This document shows, in pieces, positions 7,561 to 16,194 of a DNA stretch of 43,541 nucleotides. The stretch is from Oscillospiraceae bacterium (GTDB lineage Bacteria; Bacillota; Clostridia; Oscillospirales; Ruminococcaceae). Location: assembly GCA_017536405.1 (NCBI GenBank), contig JAFXHL010000092.1, forward strand, positions 1-43,541. The letters run 5' to 3'. The notes beneath the pieces were generated by a model. The model made no database searches. It saw only the letters and a program-made list of their open reading frames with translations, and was not told the origin of the DNA. The first letter of the stretch is position 1; each line of letters starts with the position of its first letter. The translations under genes and the position numbers were made by a program.

Positions 7561-8436
7561 ATGATAAATGTCGGAATGGGCGCGGTTTTCGCACTTGGTC
7601 TTTTAGGGGCAATTGCCGCTATAATAATCGGGGCTTCGGTTGTATTCTTTATCATCTCGATGATTTTTCTCGGCTTCTGGATTCACAGAAAAGTAAATAA
7701 ACTTGACTATCAGAAAGTCTTTAAAGTTTCGTTTATTATTTATCTTGCCTTATCGATTGCAGTTGTCGGTGTTCCTGTCGGATGCGTTGGAATTACGATG
7801 GCTGATTTTAAGGCAGAGAGAAATACTCCTCCCGAAGATTATATCAACCCAGGCGTTGAGCTTTCTGTAACGGCGTCTGAAATAGATGATGCGAGAGGAT
7901 TCTATCTCGACGATGTTTTCTATAAGAGAATGAGTTATGATTTCTATGAATACCGCGAAGATGAAGTTCCTGTTGCTAAAGTTAAGGATGAATTCGAGAA
8001 TATCTATGAAGTGAAAAACGGCTCAGGTAAAAGACTTTTAAGATATGAAGGATATATCTACTGCAAAGAAAGCGATATGGAGTTTCTTGAGAAATTCTAT
8101 ACAACGCTCGATGATTACGATTATTACTTATATGCCTATAAAGGTGAAAAGATGAAGATGGATGTTTTCTCTGATGAGGAATTTAATATAATTGCAAATG
8201 CTTACGGTGCTTCGCGCAGTGTTCCCGACGGGACGAAAAATTACTACATAGAAAAATGCTCTCCCGACGGGGTTTATTCACCTGAGGAAGATGTATGCAT
8301 TACCCCCGAATACGAGGTTTATAAATCGGCGGGAAGTTATCATTATGATTTAAGAAATGAGGAACTTGAAACCAGACTCAGAAACTATATAAAAAAATAT
8401 CAGAGAAATTACGATGAAGATTTAACGGAAGAGTAA
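7561..8436 (+). CDS. Membrane protein of unknown function, paralog 1
   Basis: I do not recognise this family. The 291-residue protein starts with two hydrophobic segments (about residues 5-42 and 56-82) separated by a short basic segment, FWIHRKVNKLDYQKVFK. A long hydrophilic, acidic and Tyr-rich domain follows (about residues 95-291) and is probably extracytoplasmic. It is the tandem paralog of the next gene: the block FFIISMIFLGFWIHRK is shared almost unchanged while the C-terminal domains have diverged. It lies 18 bases behind purE with AGGAGACAG as ribosome binding site, so it is inside the purine operon. Nothing in its sequence indicates a purine-related function. Confidence 0.8.
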   Translation: MINVGMGAVFALGLLGAIAAIIIGASVVFFIISMIFLGFWIHRKVNKLDYQKVFKVSFIIYLALSIAVVGVPVGCVGITMADFKAERNTPPEDYINPGVELSVTASEIDDARGFYLDDVFYKRMSYDFYEYREDEVPVAKVKDEFENIYEVKNGSGKRLLRYEGYIYCKESDMEFLEKFYTTLDDYDYYLYAYKGEKMKMDVFSDEEFNIIANAYGASRSVPDGTKNYYIEKCSPDGVYSPEEDVCITPEYEVYKSAGSYHYDLRNEELETRLRNYIKKYQRNYDEDLTEE

Positions 8437-8451
8437 TTCGGGGGATTTATT

Positions 8452-9312
8452 ATGATTATAGCAAATGTCGGATTCTGGTCGTTTATCGGCGGAATTATTT
8501 TGGCGGCTCTGGGTTTTGTAGTTGCGGTTATTTCTGTTGTTTCGACTACATTTTTCATTATCTCGATGATTTTTCTCGGATTCTGGATTCACAGAAAGAG
8601 AAACAAACTCGATTATCAGAAAGTCTTTAAGGTTTCGTTTATAATCTATCTTTCGCTTTCGATACTTACCGTTGTTGTTCCTGCTACATATGCGGCTGTG
8701 AGTGTTTACAATACACCATTGATAAATTCCAAAGCATACCCTGACACAAAGGAAAATGTTAATCATATTGAAACACATAACTTTTTTACTTTTGACGGAG
8801 TCAGATATGTTAATATCAGCGATATGGTATCTCATGCAAAAGCAGAAGACGGGAAAACAAGTATAGCAAATCCCAGAGGTTCTGGTGAAATAATTTATGA
8901 ATTGGAAAACGATTCGGGTAAAATACTTCTGGAATATAACGGTGAACTATATTGTGCAGAAGATGATATGAAACATGTGGTTGAATACTATAATAATCCT
9001 GAAAATTATGATTATTATACTCATCGCTATGGTGGAAGAACAGTATCTATTCATATGTCAAATGAGAAATGTCAGGAAATATGGGAAGTTATTTCAAAAA
9101 ATGAAAATAAAACAGATGAAGAAATTCCCGATTTGATGGACTATGACATAATAAAGGAATCACATGACGGAGTTTGTAGCGAAACAAGAACATTTGTTCA
9201 GTTTGAAGATAAATATTATGTAAAATCAGAAACGGGATATTTCCTTGTTGAAGATTCTGAAATTGAACACGAGTTATTTTTAATTATGCAGTTGGCTTTA
9301 ACAAGTGTTTAG
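8452..9312 (+). CDS. Membrane protein of unknown function, paralog 2
   Basis: The 286-residue protein is the paralog of the gene just upstream. The N-terminus has two long hydrophobic stretches (about residues 7-45 and 60-85) around the conserved FWIHRKRNKLDYQKVFK segment. The C-terminal domain shares only short patterns with its twin, such as NYDYYTHRYGG against DYDYYLYAYKG, suggesting the same fold with rapid divergence. The last two thirds are more AT-rich than its neighbours. It starts at ATG 8452 with a weak GGGGGATT ribosome binding site, 15 bases after paralog 1, and is followed by purF. Function unknown. Confidence 0.78.
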   Translation: MIIANVGFWSFIGGIILAALGFVVAVISVVSTTFFIISMIFLGFWIHRKRNKLDYQKVFKVSFIIYLSLSILTVVVPATYAAVSVYNTPLINSKAYPDTKENVNHIETHNFFTFDGVRYVNISDMVSHAKAEDGKTSIANPRGSGEIIYELENDSGKILLEYNGELYCAEDDMKHVVEYYNNPENYDYYTHRYGGRTVSIHMSNEKCQEIWEVISKNENKTDEEIPDLMDYDIIKESHDGVCSETRTFVQFEDKYYVKSETGYFLVEDSEIEHELFLIMQLALTSV

Positions 9313-9362
9313 GTATAAAGAATAATGTCAAAAAGGATTTATATTTGAGGAGTTGAAATTAA

Positions 9363-10784
9363 ATGGGCGGATTTTTTGGTGCTGTTTCAAAAAATGACTG
9401 CGTAACAGATGTGTTTTTCGGAACAGACTATCATTCGCATCTCGGAACTAAAAGAGGCGGTATGACCTCTTATTCCGAAAGCAAGGGTTTTCAGAGAAGT
9501 ATTCACAGCATTGAAAACTCACCTTTTCGTACAAAGTTTGAGAAGGATGTAGAAGGAATGGAGGGTAATATCTGCATAGGCGCTATATGTGACGCAGACC
9601 CACAGCCCATCCTTGTAAGGTCGAGATTCGGAAGTTATGCTATCTGTACTATCGGTATCATAAACAATGCCGAAGAACTTTCAAAGGAACTTCTTGAAAA
9701 CGGATGCCTTAACTTTGAAACAATGAGTAGCGGAAACATAAATTCCGCATCACTCATAGGTGCTTTGATTGCACAGAAGCCTACTTTCAGAGAGGGTATC
9801 AAATACGCGCAGGAAAGAATAGACGGAACACTCTCGCTTCTTATCATAACAAAAAGCTATATGATAGCATCGAGAGATAAACACGGAAGACTTCCCATAG
9901 TAATCGGAAAAAGAGATGACGGTTATTGCGTTTCGCTTGAATCGTTCGCATTTCAGAAACTCGGCTATGAAACCGAAAGGGAAATGAAGCCCGGTGAAAT
10001 TGTAAAAATCAAGGCTGACGGCGTTGAAACAATTTCTGAAGGAACAGACGAGATGCAGGTATGTTCTTTCTTATGGACATATTACGGATACCCCAATGCA
10101 GTTTACGAAGGCGTTACCGTTGAAACAATGAGAACAAGAAACGGTGAGATAATGGCCGAAAACGACATAAAGAACGGAACATTACCCGATGTTGACTTTG
10201 TATGCGGTGTTCCCGATTCGGGCGTTCCTCACGCGATAGGATACGCAAACAAGAGCGGTATTCCTTTTGCAAGACCGTTTATCAAATACACACCGACATG
10301 GCCTCGTAGCTTTATGCCACAGAGTCAGAAGATGAGAAGTCATGTTGCCAAGATGAAACTCATTCCTGTTCATGAACTTATCGAAGGAAAGAAACTTCTT
10401 TTCGTTGACGATAGTATCGTAAGAGGAACACAGCTCAGAGAAACGGTTGAATTCCTTTATGCGCACGGCGCCAAGGAAGTTCATATGCGTTCGGCTTGTC
10501 CTCCTATTATGTATGGATGTAAATTCCTTAACTTCTCGAGAAGCAACTCTGAAATGGAACTTATCGCAAGACAGATAATCCATGAGTTTGAAGGAGAAGA
10601 GGGTGCAAAATATATCGCAGAGTATAGTGACACAAACACAGAAAGAGGAAAGAATTTAAGAAGAGCGATATGCGAAAAACTCAAACTTACCTCGCTTGAA
10701 TATCAGTCGCTTGAAGGAACTGTAAAGGCGATAGGTCTTCCTGATTGCAAACTCTGCACATACTGCTGGAATGGCAAAGAATAA
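9363..10784 (+). CDS. purF: PurF-like amidophosphoribosyltransferase with degenerate glutaminase domain
   Basis: PurF normally hydrolyses glutamine and passes the ammonia to PRPP. The phosphoribosyltransferase half looks functional: GVPDSGVPHAIG, PRSFMPQSQKMR and the PRPP loop LLFVDDSIVRGTQ. Cysteines matching FeS-type PurF ligands are present, including CKLCTYC at the end. The N-terminal domain begins MGGFFG where active enzymes have MCG or a processed CG, so the catalytic Cys is Gly. The HVRYPT (Arg), HNGN (oxyanion) and SDSE (Asp) motifs are also replaced (GAICDADPQ, TIGIINN, SGNINSAS). It may use free ammonia or a partner glutaminase. Length is 473 residues. The ATG has GAGGAG 10 bases upstream; the first five residues align with the mature PurF N-terminus, so a mis-called start does not explain the missing Cys. 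Confidence 0.88.
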   Translation: MGGFFGAVSKNDCVTDVFFGTDYHSHLGTKRGGMTSYSESKGFQRSIHSIENSPFRTKFEKDVEGMEGNICIGAICDADPQPILVRSRFGSYAICTIGIINNAEELSKELLENGCLNFETMSSGNINSASLIGALIAQKPTFREGIKYAQERIDGTLSLLIITKSYMIASRDKHGRLPIVIGKRDDGYCVSLESFAFQKLGYETEREMKPGEIVKIKADGVETISEGTDEMQVCSFLWTYYGYPNAVYEGVTVETMRTRNGEIMAENDIKNGTLPDVDFVCGVPDSGVPHAIGYANKSGIPFARPFIKYTPTWPRSFMPQSQKMRSHVAKMKLIPVHELIEGKKLLFVDDSIVRGTQLRETVEFLYAHGAKEVHMRSACPPIMYGCKFLNFSRSNSEMELIARQIIHEFEGEEGAKYIAEYSDTNTERGKNLRRAICEKLKLTSLEYQSLEGTVKAIGLPDCKLCTYCWNGKE

Positions 10785-10823
10785 GTTTAAAATATTATGA
10801 TAATAAAAGAAAGGAAAGATAAT

Positions 10824-11858
10824 ATGAAAAGTTTTTCAGACAGCTATAAGGACGCAGGCGTTGATGTTACTGCGGGTTACAAATCAGTTGAACTTATGAA
10901 AGCACATGTTGCAAGAACAAAAACAGAAGGCGTTATGTCGGGTATCGGCGGATTCGGCGGATTATTCGCACTAGGATGCAAGGATATGGAAGACCCTGTT
11001 CTCGTTTCGGGAACAGACGGCGTTGGAACAAAGATAAAGATCGCTTTTCTTATGGACAAGCATGATACAGTTGGTATTGACTGTGTTGCTATGTGTGTAA
11101 ACGATGTTATCTGCTGTGGAGCGAGCCCTCTTTTCTTCCTCGATTATATCGCCTGCGGAAAGAACTATCCCGAAAAGATTGCCGAAATCGTTTCAGGCGT
11201 TGCTGAAGGATGTGTTCAGGCTGAATGTGCTTTAATCGGCGGTGAAACAGCGGAACATCCCGGTCTTATGCCCGATGATGAATACGACCTCGCAGGTTTC
11301 TCGGTAGGCGTTGTTGACAGACCCAAGATTTTAAATCCCGAAAGCCAGAAGGCAGGGGATGTTATGATTGCCATAAAGTCAAGCGGTGTTCATTCAAACG
11401 GATTTTCACTTGTAAGAAAGGTTTTTGACGTTAACGAAGAAAACCTCTCAAAATACTATGACGAACTCGGCGCTACTCTCGGTGAAACACTTCTCACTCC
11501 TACAAGAATCTATGTTAAGGCAGTTAAGAGCCTTCTTGATTCAGTAAAGGTAAAGTCAATCTCACACATCACAGGTGGCGGATTCTACGAAAATATCCCA
11601 AGAGCGCTTCCCGAAGGTCTTTCAGTAAAGATTAACAGAGCGGACGTTAAGGTTCTTCCTATTTTCGAACTTATTGCAAAGGTCGGAAACATCCCCGAAA
11701 GAGATATGTTCAACACATTCAACATGGGCGTTGGTATGACAGTTGTTGTTGACAAGGCAGATGTTGACGCGGCTATTAAGGCTATCGAAGCCGCAGGAGA
11801 CGAAGCTTATGTTTTAGGCGAACTCTTTGACGGCGATGACGGCGTTGTTATCAACTGA
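10824..11858 (+). CDS. purM: Phosphoribosylformylglycinamidine cyclo-ligase (AIR synthetase)
   Basis: PurM closes FGAM to AIR using ATP. The 344-residue protein starts [20 protein letters not shown], the typical PurM N-terminus. It has IGGFGGLF, the metal/ATP loop [40 protein letters not shown] and [20 protein letters not shown] 10824 has AAAGGAAAG upstream; an in-frame ATG at 10797 lacks a ribosome binding site and adds nine unrelated residues. It lies between purF and purN, and its stop is followed after 11 bases by purN. Confidence 0.97.
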   Translation: MKSFSDSYKDAGVDVTAGYKSVELMKAHVARTKTEGVMSGIGGFGGLFALGCKDMEDPVLVSGTDGVGTKIKIAFLMDKHDTVGIDCVAMCVNDVICCGASPLFFLDYIACGKNYPEKIAEIVSGVAEGCVQAECALIGGETAEHPGLMPDDEYDLAGFSVGVVDRPKILNPESQKAGDVMIAIKSSGVHSNGFSLVRKVFDVNEENLSKYYDELGATLGETLLTPTRIYVKAVKSLLDSVKVKSISHITGGGFYENIPRALPEGLSVKINRADVKVLPIFELIAKVGNIPERDMFNTFNMGVGMTVVVDKADVDAAIKAIEAAGDEAYVLGELFDGDDGVVIN

Positions 11859-11869
11859 GGTGAACTGAT

Positions 11870-12496
11870 ATGAAAAATATTGCAGTTCTCGTTTCAGGCG
11901 GAGGGACAAACCTTCAGGCACTTATCGACGCTGAAAAAAGAGGGGAAACAGGAAACGGAAAAATTACCTGTGTAATCTCCTCGAAAGAAGACGCCTATGC
12001 TCTTGAAAGGGCAAAGAACAACGGCATAAAAACTATTGTTCTTAAAAGAAAGGATTACCTCGATGTAGCGTCTTACAGCAAGGCTATGGCAGAAACTTTG
12101 AAAGCGGAAAATGCTGACCTTGTTGTTTATGCGGGATTTATGACAATCCTTGATGAACAGGTATGTAACGCATTCCCATATAAAATGATAAATGTTCACC
12201 CTGCGCTTATCCCTTCATTCTGCGGAAAAGGCTTTTACGGACTTCATGTTCACGAAGCCGCACTCGCAAAGGGAGTAAAACTCAGTGGTGCTACTGTTCA
12301 TTTTGTAACGGAAGAATGCGACGGAGGTCCTATCATCCTCCAGAAAGCCGTTGAAGTTAAAAACGGCGATACACCCGAAACTTTACAGAAAAGAATTATG
12401 GAAGAGGCTGAGTGGAAGATACTCCCTTATGCTGTAAAACTTTTCTGTGATGACAAAATAGAAATAAGAAATGGCCTTGCTGTCGTTTCGGAATAA
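11870..12496 (+). CDS. purN: Phosphoribosylglycinamide formyltransferase
   Basis: PurN transfers a formyl group from 10-formyl-THF to GAR. The 208-residue enzyme shows the N-terminal VSGGGTNLQAL loop, VISSKEDAYALERA, and the active-site motif NVHPALIPSF with catalytic Asn and His. The catalytic Asp follows in EECDGGPII. The variant FCGKGFYGLHVHEA fits the usual G-x-x-V-H-x-A region. It follows purM by 11 bases with TGAGGTGA as ribosome binding site. The formyl donor can be made by the fhs product encoded further down the window. Confidence 0.96.
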   Translation: MKNIAVLVSGGGTNLQALIDAEKRGETGNGKITCVISSKEDAYALERAKNNGIKTIVLKRKDYLDVASYSKAMAETLKAENADLVVYAGFMTILDEQVCNAFPYKMINVHPALIPSFCGKGFYGLHVHEAALAKGVKLSGATVHFVTEECDGGPIILQKAVEVKNGDTPETLQKRIMEEAEWKILPYAVKLFCDDKIEIRNGLAVVSE

Positions 12497-12511
12497 GAAA
12501 GGAAAGTTGCT

Positions 12512-13222
12512 ATGAGAAACATTGCAGAAGAACTTCAGAGCCTCGAATACCACGGAAGAGGCATCATCCTCGGCAAATCAACAGATGGTAAGAAAGCCGT
12601 TATCGCTTATTTCATTATGGGAAGAAGCGAAAACAGCCGTAACAGAGTTTTTGTTACAGACGGCGACGGAATCAGAACACAGGCTTTCGATGAATCAAAG
12701 ATGGTTGACCCACACCTCATCATCTACGCACCTGTAAGAGTTCTTGGAAACAAGACTATCGTTACAAACGGTGACCAGACAGACACTATCTATGAAGGTA
12801 TGGACAAGCAGCTTACCTTTGAACAGTCACTCAGAACAAGAGAATTTGAAGATGACAAGCCCAACTTCACACCCAGAATTTCAGGTATCATTCATCTTGA
12901 AAATGGTGGAATGAATATGGCTATGTCAATTCTCAAGAGCGATGACGGCGATGATGCTTGTTGTATCAGAAACACATTTGCTTACAGCAATCCCAAGGCA
13001 GGCGAAGCAAGATTCATCCATACATATAAGGCAGCGGGAAATCCTCTTCCAAGTTTTGAAGGCGAACCCAAGAAGCTTTCTGTTCCTGATATGGATATTG
13101 ATGCTTTCACAAACTATGTATGGGAAAACCTCAACGAAGAAAACAAGGTTTCACTCTTCACAAGATATATTGACCTTGAAACAGGTAAATTTGAATCAAG
13201 AATAGTAAACAAAAACGTTTAA
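12512..13222 (+). CDS. purO: IMP cyclohydrolase, PurO type
   Basis: This 236-residue protein belongs to the PurO-like IMP cyclohydrolase family first known from archaea; it closes FAICAR to IMP. The family start is visible as YHGRGIILGKSTDGKKAV and AYFIMGRSENSRNRVF, followed by DPHLIIYAPVRV and the late FTPRISGI and RFIHTYKAAGNPLPSFEGEP segments. Most bacteria do this step with the N-terminal domain of PurH, which is missing from the next gene, so the two genes form a complementary pair. It follows purN by 15 bases with AAAGGAAAG as ribosome binding site. It has an NTN-hydrolase-like fold in characterised relatives. Confidence 0.9.
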   Translation: MRNIAEELQSLEYHGRGIILGKSTDGKKAVIAYFIMGRSENSRNRVFVTDGDGIRTQAFDESKMVDPHLIIYAPVRVLGNKTIVTNGDQTDTIYEGMDKQLTFEQSLRTREFEDDKPNFTPRISGIIHLENGGMNMAMSILKSDDGDDACCIRNTFAYSNPKAGEARFIHTYKAAGNPLPSFEGEPKKLSVPDMDIDAFTNYVWENLNEENKVSLFTRYIDLETGKFESRIVNKNV

Positions 13223-13241
13223 CAGAAAAGGAGAAAGAATT

Positions 13242-14417
13242 ATGAGCAAGGAACTCGAACTCAAATATGGTTGTAACCCCAACCAGAAACCCGCTAAAAT
13301 CTTTACAGCAAACTGTGATCTTCCTATTGAAGTTCTCAACGGAAAGCCCGGTTACATCAACTTTATGGATGCTTTCAACGGCTGGCAGCTTGTTAAGGAA
13401 CTCAAAGAAGCAACAGGTCTTCCTGCTGCAACATCTTTCAAGCATGTTTCACCCGCAGGCGCTGCTGTAGGCGTTCCCCTTTCAGACACACTCAAGAAAA
13501 TCTATTTTGTTGATGACCTCGAACTCTCACCCCTCGCTTGCGCTTATGCAAGAGCAAGAGGTGCTGACAGAATGTCATCTTATGGTGACTTTGTAGCACT
13601 TTCAGATGTATGCGACAAGGAAACAGCTATCATGCTTCAGAGAGAAGTTTCAGACGGCGTTATCGCTCCCGGATACACAGATGAAGCGCTCGAAATCCTC
13701 AAGTCAAAGAGAAAGGGAACATACAACATCATCAAGATTGATGAAAACTACAAGCCCGATCCTATTGAACACAAGCAGGTTTTCGGTATCACATTTGAAC
13801 AGGGAAGAAACGAAATCAAGTTTGGCGAAGATACATTCGCAAACATGGTAACAGAAAACAAGAACCTTCCCGATGAAGCAAAGAGAGACCTTATCCTTGC
13901 TCTTATCACACTCAAATACACACAGTCAAACAGCGTTTGCTATGCAAGAGATGGTCAGGCTATCGGTATCGGTGCCGGTCAGCAGTCAAGAATCCACTGC
14001 ACAAGACTTGCAGGTAACAAGGCTAACAACTGGTGGCTCCGTCAGAATCCCAAGGTTTTAAATCTTCAGTTTGTTGACGATATCCGTCGTCCCGACAGAG
14101 ACAACGCTATCGACGTTTACATTTCTGATGAATACGAAGATGTTCTTGCTGAAGGAACATGGCAGACAATCTTCAAGGTTAAGCCTGAAGTTTTCACAAA
14201 GGAAGAACAGAAGGAATGGCTCACAAAGCTCGATAAGGTTTCACTCGGTTCAGACGCTTTCTTCCCCTTCGGTGACAACATCGAAAGAGCACACAAGACA
14301 GGCGTTGAATACATTGTTGAACCGGGCGGATCTATCCGTGATGACCATGTAATCGCAACCTGCAACAAGTATGGCATTGCTATGGCATTCAACGGAATGA
14401 GACTTTTCCATCACTAA
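13242..14417 (+). CDS. purH: AICAR formyltransferase (PurH lacking the IMP cyclohydrolase domain)
   Basis: The enzyme formylates AICAR with 10-formyl-THF. The product is 391 residues, whereas bifunctional PurH has over 500; the N-terminal MGS-like cyclohydrolase domain is absent. The transformylase landmarks are present: LKYGCNPNQKPA at the start, GYINFMDAFNGWQL, the active-site-like FKHVSPAGAAVG, and YTQSNSVCYARDGQAIGIG followed by GAGQQSR. The late segment ends SLGSDAFFPFGDNIERA and RDDHVIATCNKYGIAM. It lies directly after purO, which supplies the missing activity. The ribosome binding site is AAAGGAGAAAG. A 10-bp hairpin follows the stop codon. Confidence 0.94.
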   Translation: MSKELELKYGCNPNQKPAKIFTANCDLPIEVLNGKPGYINFMDAFNGWQLVKELKEATGLPAATSFKHVSPAGAAVGVPLSDTLKKIYFVDDLELSPLACAYARARGADRMSSYGDFVALSDVCDKETAIMLQREVSDGVIAPGYTDEALEILKSKRKGTYNIIKIDENYKPDPIEHKQVFGITFEQGRNEIKFGEDTFANMVTENKNLPDEAKRDLILALITLKYTQSNSVCYARDGQAIGIGAGQQSRIHCTRLAGNKANNWWLRQNPKVLNLQFVDDIRRPDRDNAIDVYISDEYEDVLAEGTWQTIFKVKPEVFTKEEQKEWLTKLDKVSLGSDAFFPFGDNIERAHKTGVEYIVEPGGSIRDDHVIATCNKYGIAMAFNGMRLFHH

Positions 14418-14428
14418 TTTTCAAAAAT

Positions 14429-14454
14429 AAGGGCGACAAATTCCTGTCGCCCTT
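14429..14454 (+). terminator. Hairpin after purH, weak terminator or processing site
   Basis: AAGGGCGACA (14429-14438) pairs perfectly with TGTCGCCCTT (14445-14454). No T tract follows, so it may reduce readthrough or protect the upstream mRNA rather than end transcription. Confidence 0.6.
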
Positions 14455-14481
14455 AAAGTCGTATTTTAAGGAGAAAGAAAA

Positions 14482-15234
14482 ATGAAAAAAATAATGCTTG
14501 TTTCTCTTGTTGCGGTTATGATGATGTCATTTACTGCCTGCATGAAGAAAGAAGAAGTTAAAGATGAAATAACTTTCAAATCTTATATCGAAGATACAGT
14601 TCCTGAGGAAACAACTGAGGAAACTACAACTCCTGAAGAAACAGAAGTTGTTACCGAAGAAACAACCGTTTCAGAAGAAACAGAAACCGAAGGCGGAAAT
14701 GCATCTTCAACAATACTCAAAGCAAACGGATGCGCGATAAAGATTGACGGCTCAGAATGGCTTGATGTTATGGGCTATATCGAGGCTATGAAGTCGGTAT
14801 CCGGCGAAACCGATGAACTGAACGCGCTTGCAGAAAAGGTCAAGTCAACCTGTGATGGCGCTTATTATCACGCAAATCTTTCGGGCGCGAATTTTACAGT
14901 AGTATCGGCAGAAGTCGGCGAACAGGCAAGCCAGATGGACCTTTCTGACAACATCATCGCAGGAATGCTCGCAAGCGCTCTTGAAACAGAACTCAGCGAA
15001 TCGGGAATGAATGTTGTTGATGCTGAAATGATAAAATACAACGGAAATCCCAGTCTTGTCATTACTACCGATTCTCCTGCTATGATCACAGGAACTGTTG
15101 ATATGAGAGCACAGATGTGCATCTTCTATGAAGGAACACATCAGTATATGATTACATTTACAGCAGAAAAGGCAACTTTCGATGAATACAAGCCTGATTT
15201 TGAAAAGGTTATGAATTCAATAACATTCAACTAA
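14482..15234 (+). CDS. Lipoprotein of unknown function, paralog 1
   Basis: The 250-residue protein starts with a lipoprotein signal peptide: MKK, a hydrophobic core and the lipobox SFTAC (Cys20). A Glu/Thr-rich linker follows (about residues 45-72, runs of EETT), then a globular domain of about 170 residues beginning NGCAIKIDGSEWLDVMGYIEAM. It is paralogous to the next gene: both end in a segment of the form EYQYVVT or THQYMIT followed by FDxYKxDF and a final hydrophobic SITF/STFAF. I do not recognise the domain. It follows purH after the hairpin, with AAGGAGAAAG as ribosome binding site. It is probably anchored on the outer face of the membrane. Confidence 0.82.
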   Translation: MKKIMLVSLVAVMMMSFTACMKKEEVKDEITFKSYIEDTVPEETTEETTTPEETEVVTEETTVSEETETEGGNASSTILKANGCAIKIDGSEWLDVMGYIEAMKSVSGETDELNALAEKVKSTCDGAYYHANLSGANFTVVSAEVGEQASQMDLSDNIIAGMLASALETELSESGMNVVDAEMIKYNGNPSLVITTDSPAMITGTVDMRAQMCIFYEGTHQYMITFTAEKATFDEYKPDFEKVMNSITFN

Positions 15235-15250
15235 TTCAGAAAAGAGGAAA

Positions 15251-16171
15251 ATGAAAATGAAAAAGATATTTATAATTTCTTTAGCAGCAATAATGCTTAT
15301 GTCATTTACAGCTTGCTCAAAGAAGGAAGAAACACAGACACCTGACACGACAACTAATGCTTTAACTGAATACACACAGGATACAGAAGAAACAGAAGAA
15401 ATCCCCGATGAAACAATCCCTGAAGAAACAGAAGCGCCCGAGGAAACAACAACAGCTGCACCCGAAGAAACAACTGTTCCCGAAGAAACAACTGTTCCCG
15501 AAGAAACAACAGCTGTTCCCGCTGATACAACTGCTGAAATAACAACAGCTGCTACAACAGTCGCTGAAACAACAGCTGCTACAACAGTCGCTGAAACAAC
15601 AGCTGCTACAACACAGGCTACAACACAGGCGGTTTCTGCTGTTTCAACAGTCAAGGGCAAGGGATATTCATTCAAGATTGATAGTGCTAAATGGATGGAT
15701 ATCAGTGCTTATATCGACGCTATCAGTAAAGAAGCTGAAAAGTTAGGACAGAACAAAATAAATATAACAGCAGAACAGATCAAAGCAGCAAATGATTATA
15801 TTTATTTCCATGCAAATAACAGAAATGTTATTATAAATGTTGCTTCAACAAAGGTCGGAGATACATCAAATGTTGATTTTTCAAACGCTGCAATTAAGAT
15901 GCTTTTCTCAGAAACTATGAGAGAACAGTATGAAAAAGTAGGTTTTACATATGTCGGAGATAAGGTTACAACTGTTGCAGGAAAACAGTGTTTTGTTATG
16001 ACTATTGAAGCGCCTAAGAGCGTTGTAGGTGGGACTTATGATGCAAAATCAAATGCTTATGTGTTCTTTGTAGGAGAATATCAGTATGTTGTTACATGCA
16101 CAGCACCCAAGGGCGAATTTGATACATATAAGGGCGATTTTGACGCAGTTCTTTCAACATTCGCATTTTAA
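15251..16171 (+). CDS. Lipoprotein of unknown function with Thr/Glu repeats, paralog 2
   Basis: The 306-residue protein is the tandem paralog of the preceding gene. It has a signal peptide with lipobox SFTAC (Cys22 from the first ATG; ATG 15257 is equally possible). The linker is longer, about residues 40-130, and is built from short repeats: PEETTV three times and ATTVAETTA twice followed by a related ATTQATTQA. Such Thr-rich stalks often hold a domain away from the membrane. The C-terminal domain starts GKGYSFKIDSAKWMDISAYI and ends FDTYKGDFDAVLSTFAF. Function unknown. It lies 16 bases after its twin and 23 bases before purD. Confidence 0.82.
   Translation: MKMKKIFIISLAAIMLMSFTACSKKEETQTPDTTTNALTEYTQDTEETEEIPDETIPEETEAPEETTTAAPEETTVPEETTVPEETTAVPADTTAEITTAATTVAETTAATTVAETTAATTQATTQAVSAVSTVKGKGYSFKIDSAKWMDISAYIDAISKEAEKLGQNKINITAEQIKAANDYIYFHANNRNVIINVASTKVGDTSNVDFSNAAIKMLFSETMREQYEKVGFTYVGDKVTTVAGKQCFVMTIEAPKSVVGGTYDAKSNAYVFFVGEYQYVVTCTAPKGEFDTYKGDFDAVLSTFAF
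15461..15514 (+). repeat. 18-bp tandem repeat coding PEETTV
   Basis: Units at 15461-15478 and 15479-15496 are identical; the third (15497-15514) differs at its last bases. In frame in the lipoprotein linker. Confidence 0.9.
15551..15604 (+). repeat. 27-bp tandem repeat coding ATTVAETTA
   Basis: Two identical units, 15551-15577 and 15578-15604, with a degenerate third unit behind. Multiples of three keep the frame, so copy number can change stalk length without disrupting the protein. Confidence 0.9.
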
Positions 16172-16194
16172 GAATAATTTTAAGGAATGATTTT

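Noticed and set aside
12522-14352. Several plus-strand frames inside purO and purH (for example 12942-13205, 13606-13851, 14071-14352)
   Set aside because: They are out-of-frame shadows of well-conserved genes and encode low-complexity Ser/Gln-rich peptides without ribosome binding sites.
15461-15620. CRISPR-like array in the repeated stretch
   Set aside because: Repeats are contiguous, 18 or 27 bp, in frame with the lipoprotein, with no unique spacers and no cas genes.
15217-15675. Val/Ser-rich minus-strand frame opposite the lipoprotein repeats
   Set aside because: It is the antisense of the Thr/Glu repeat region, has no ribosome binding site, and the plus-strand lipoprotein has a signal peptide and lipobox.
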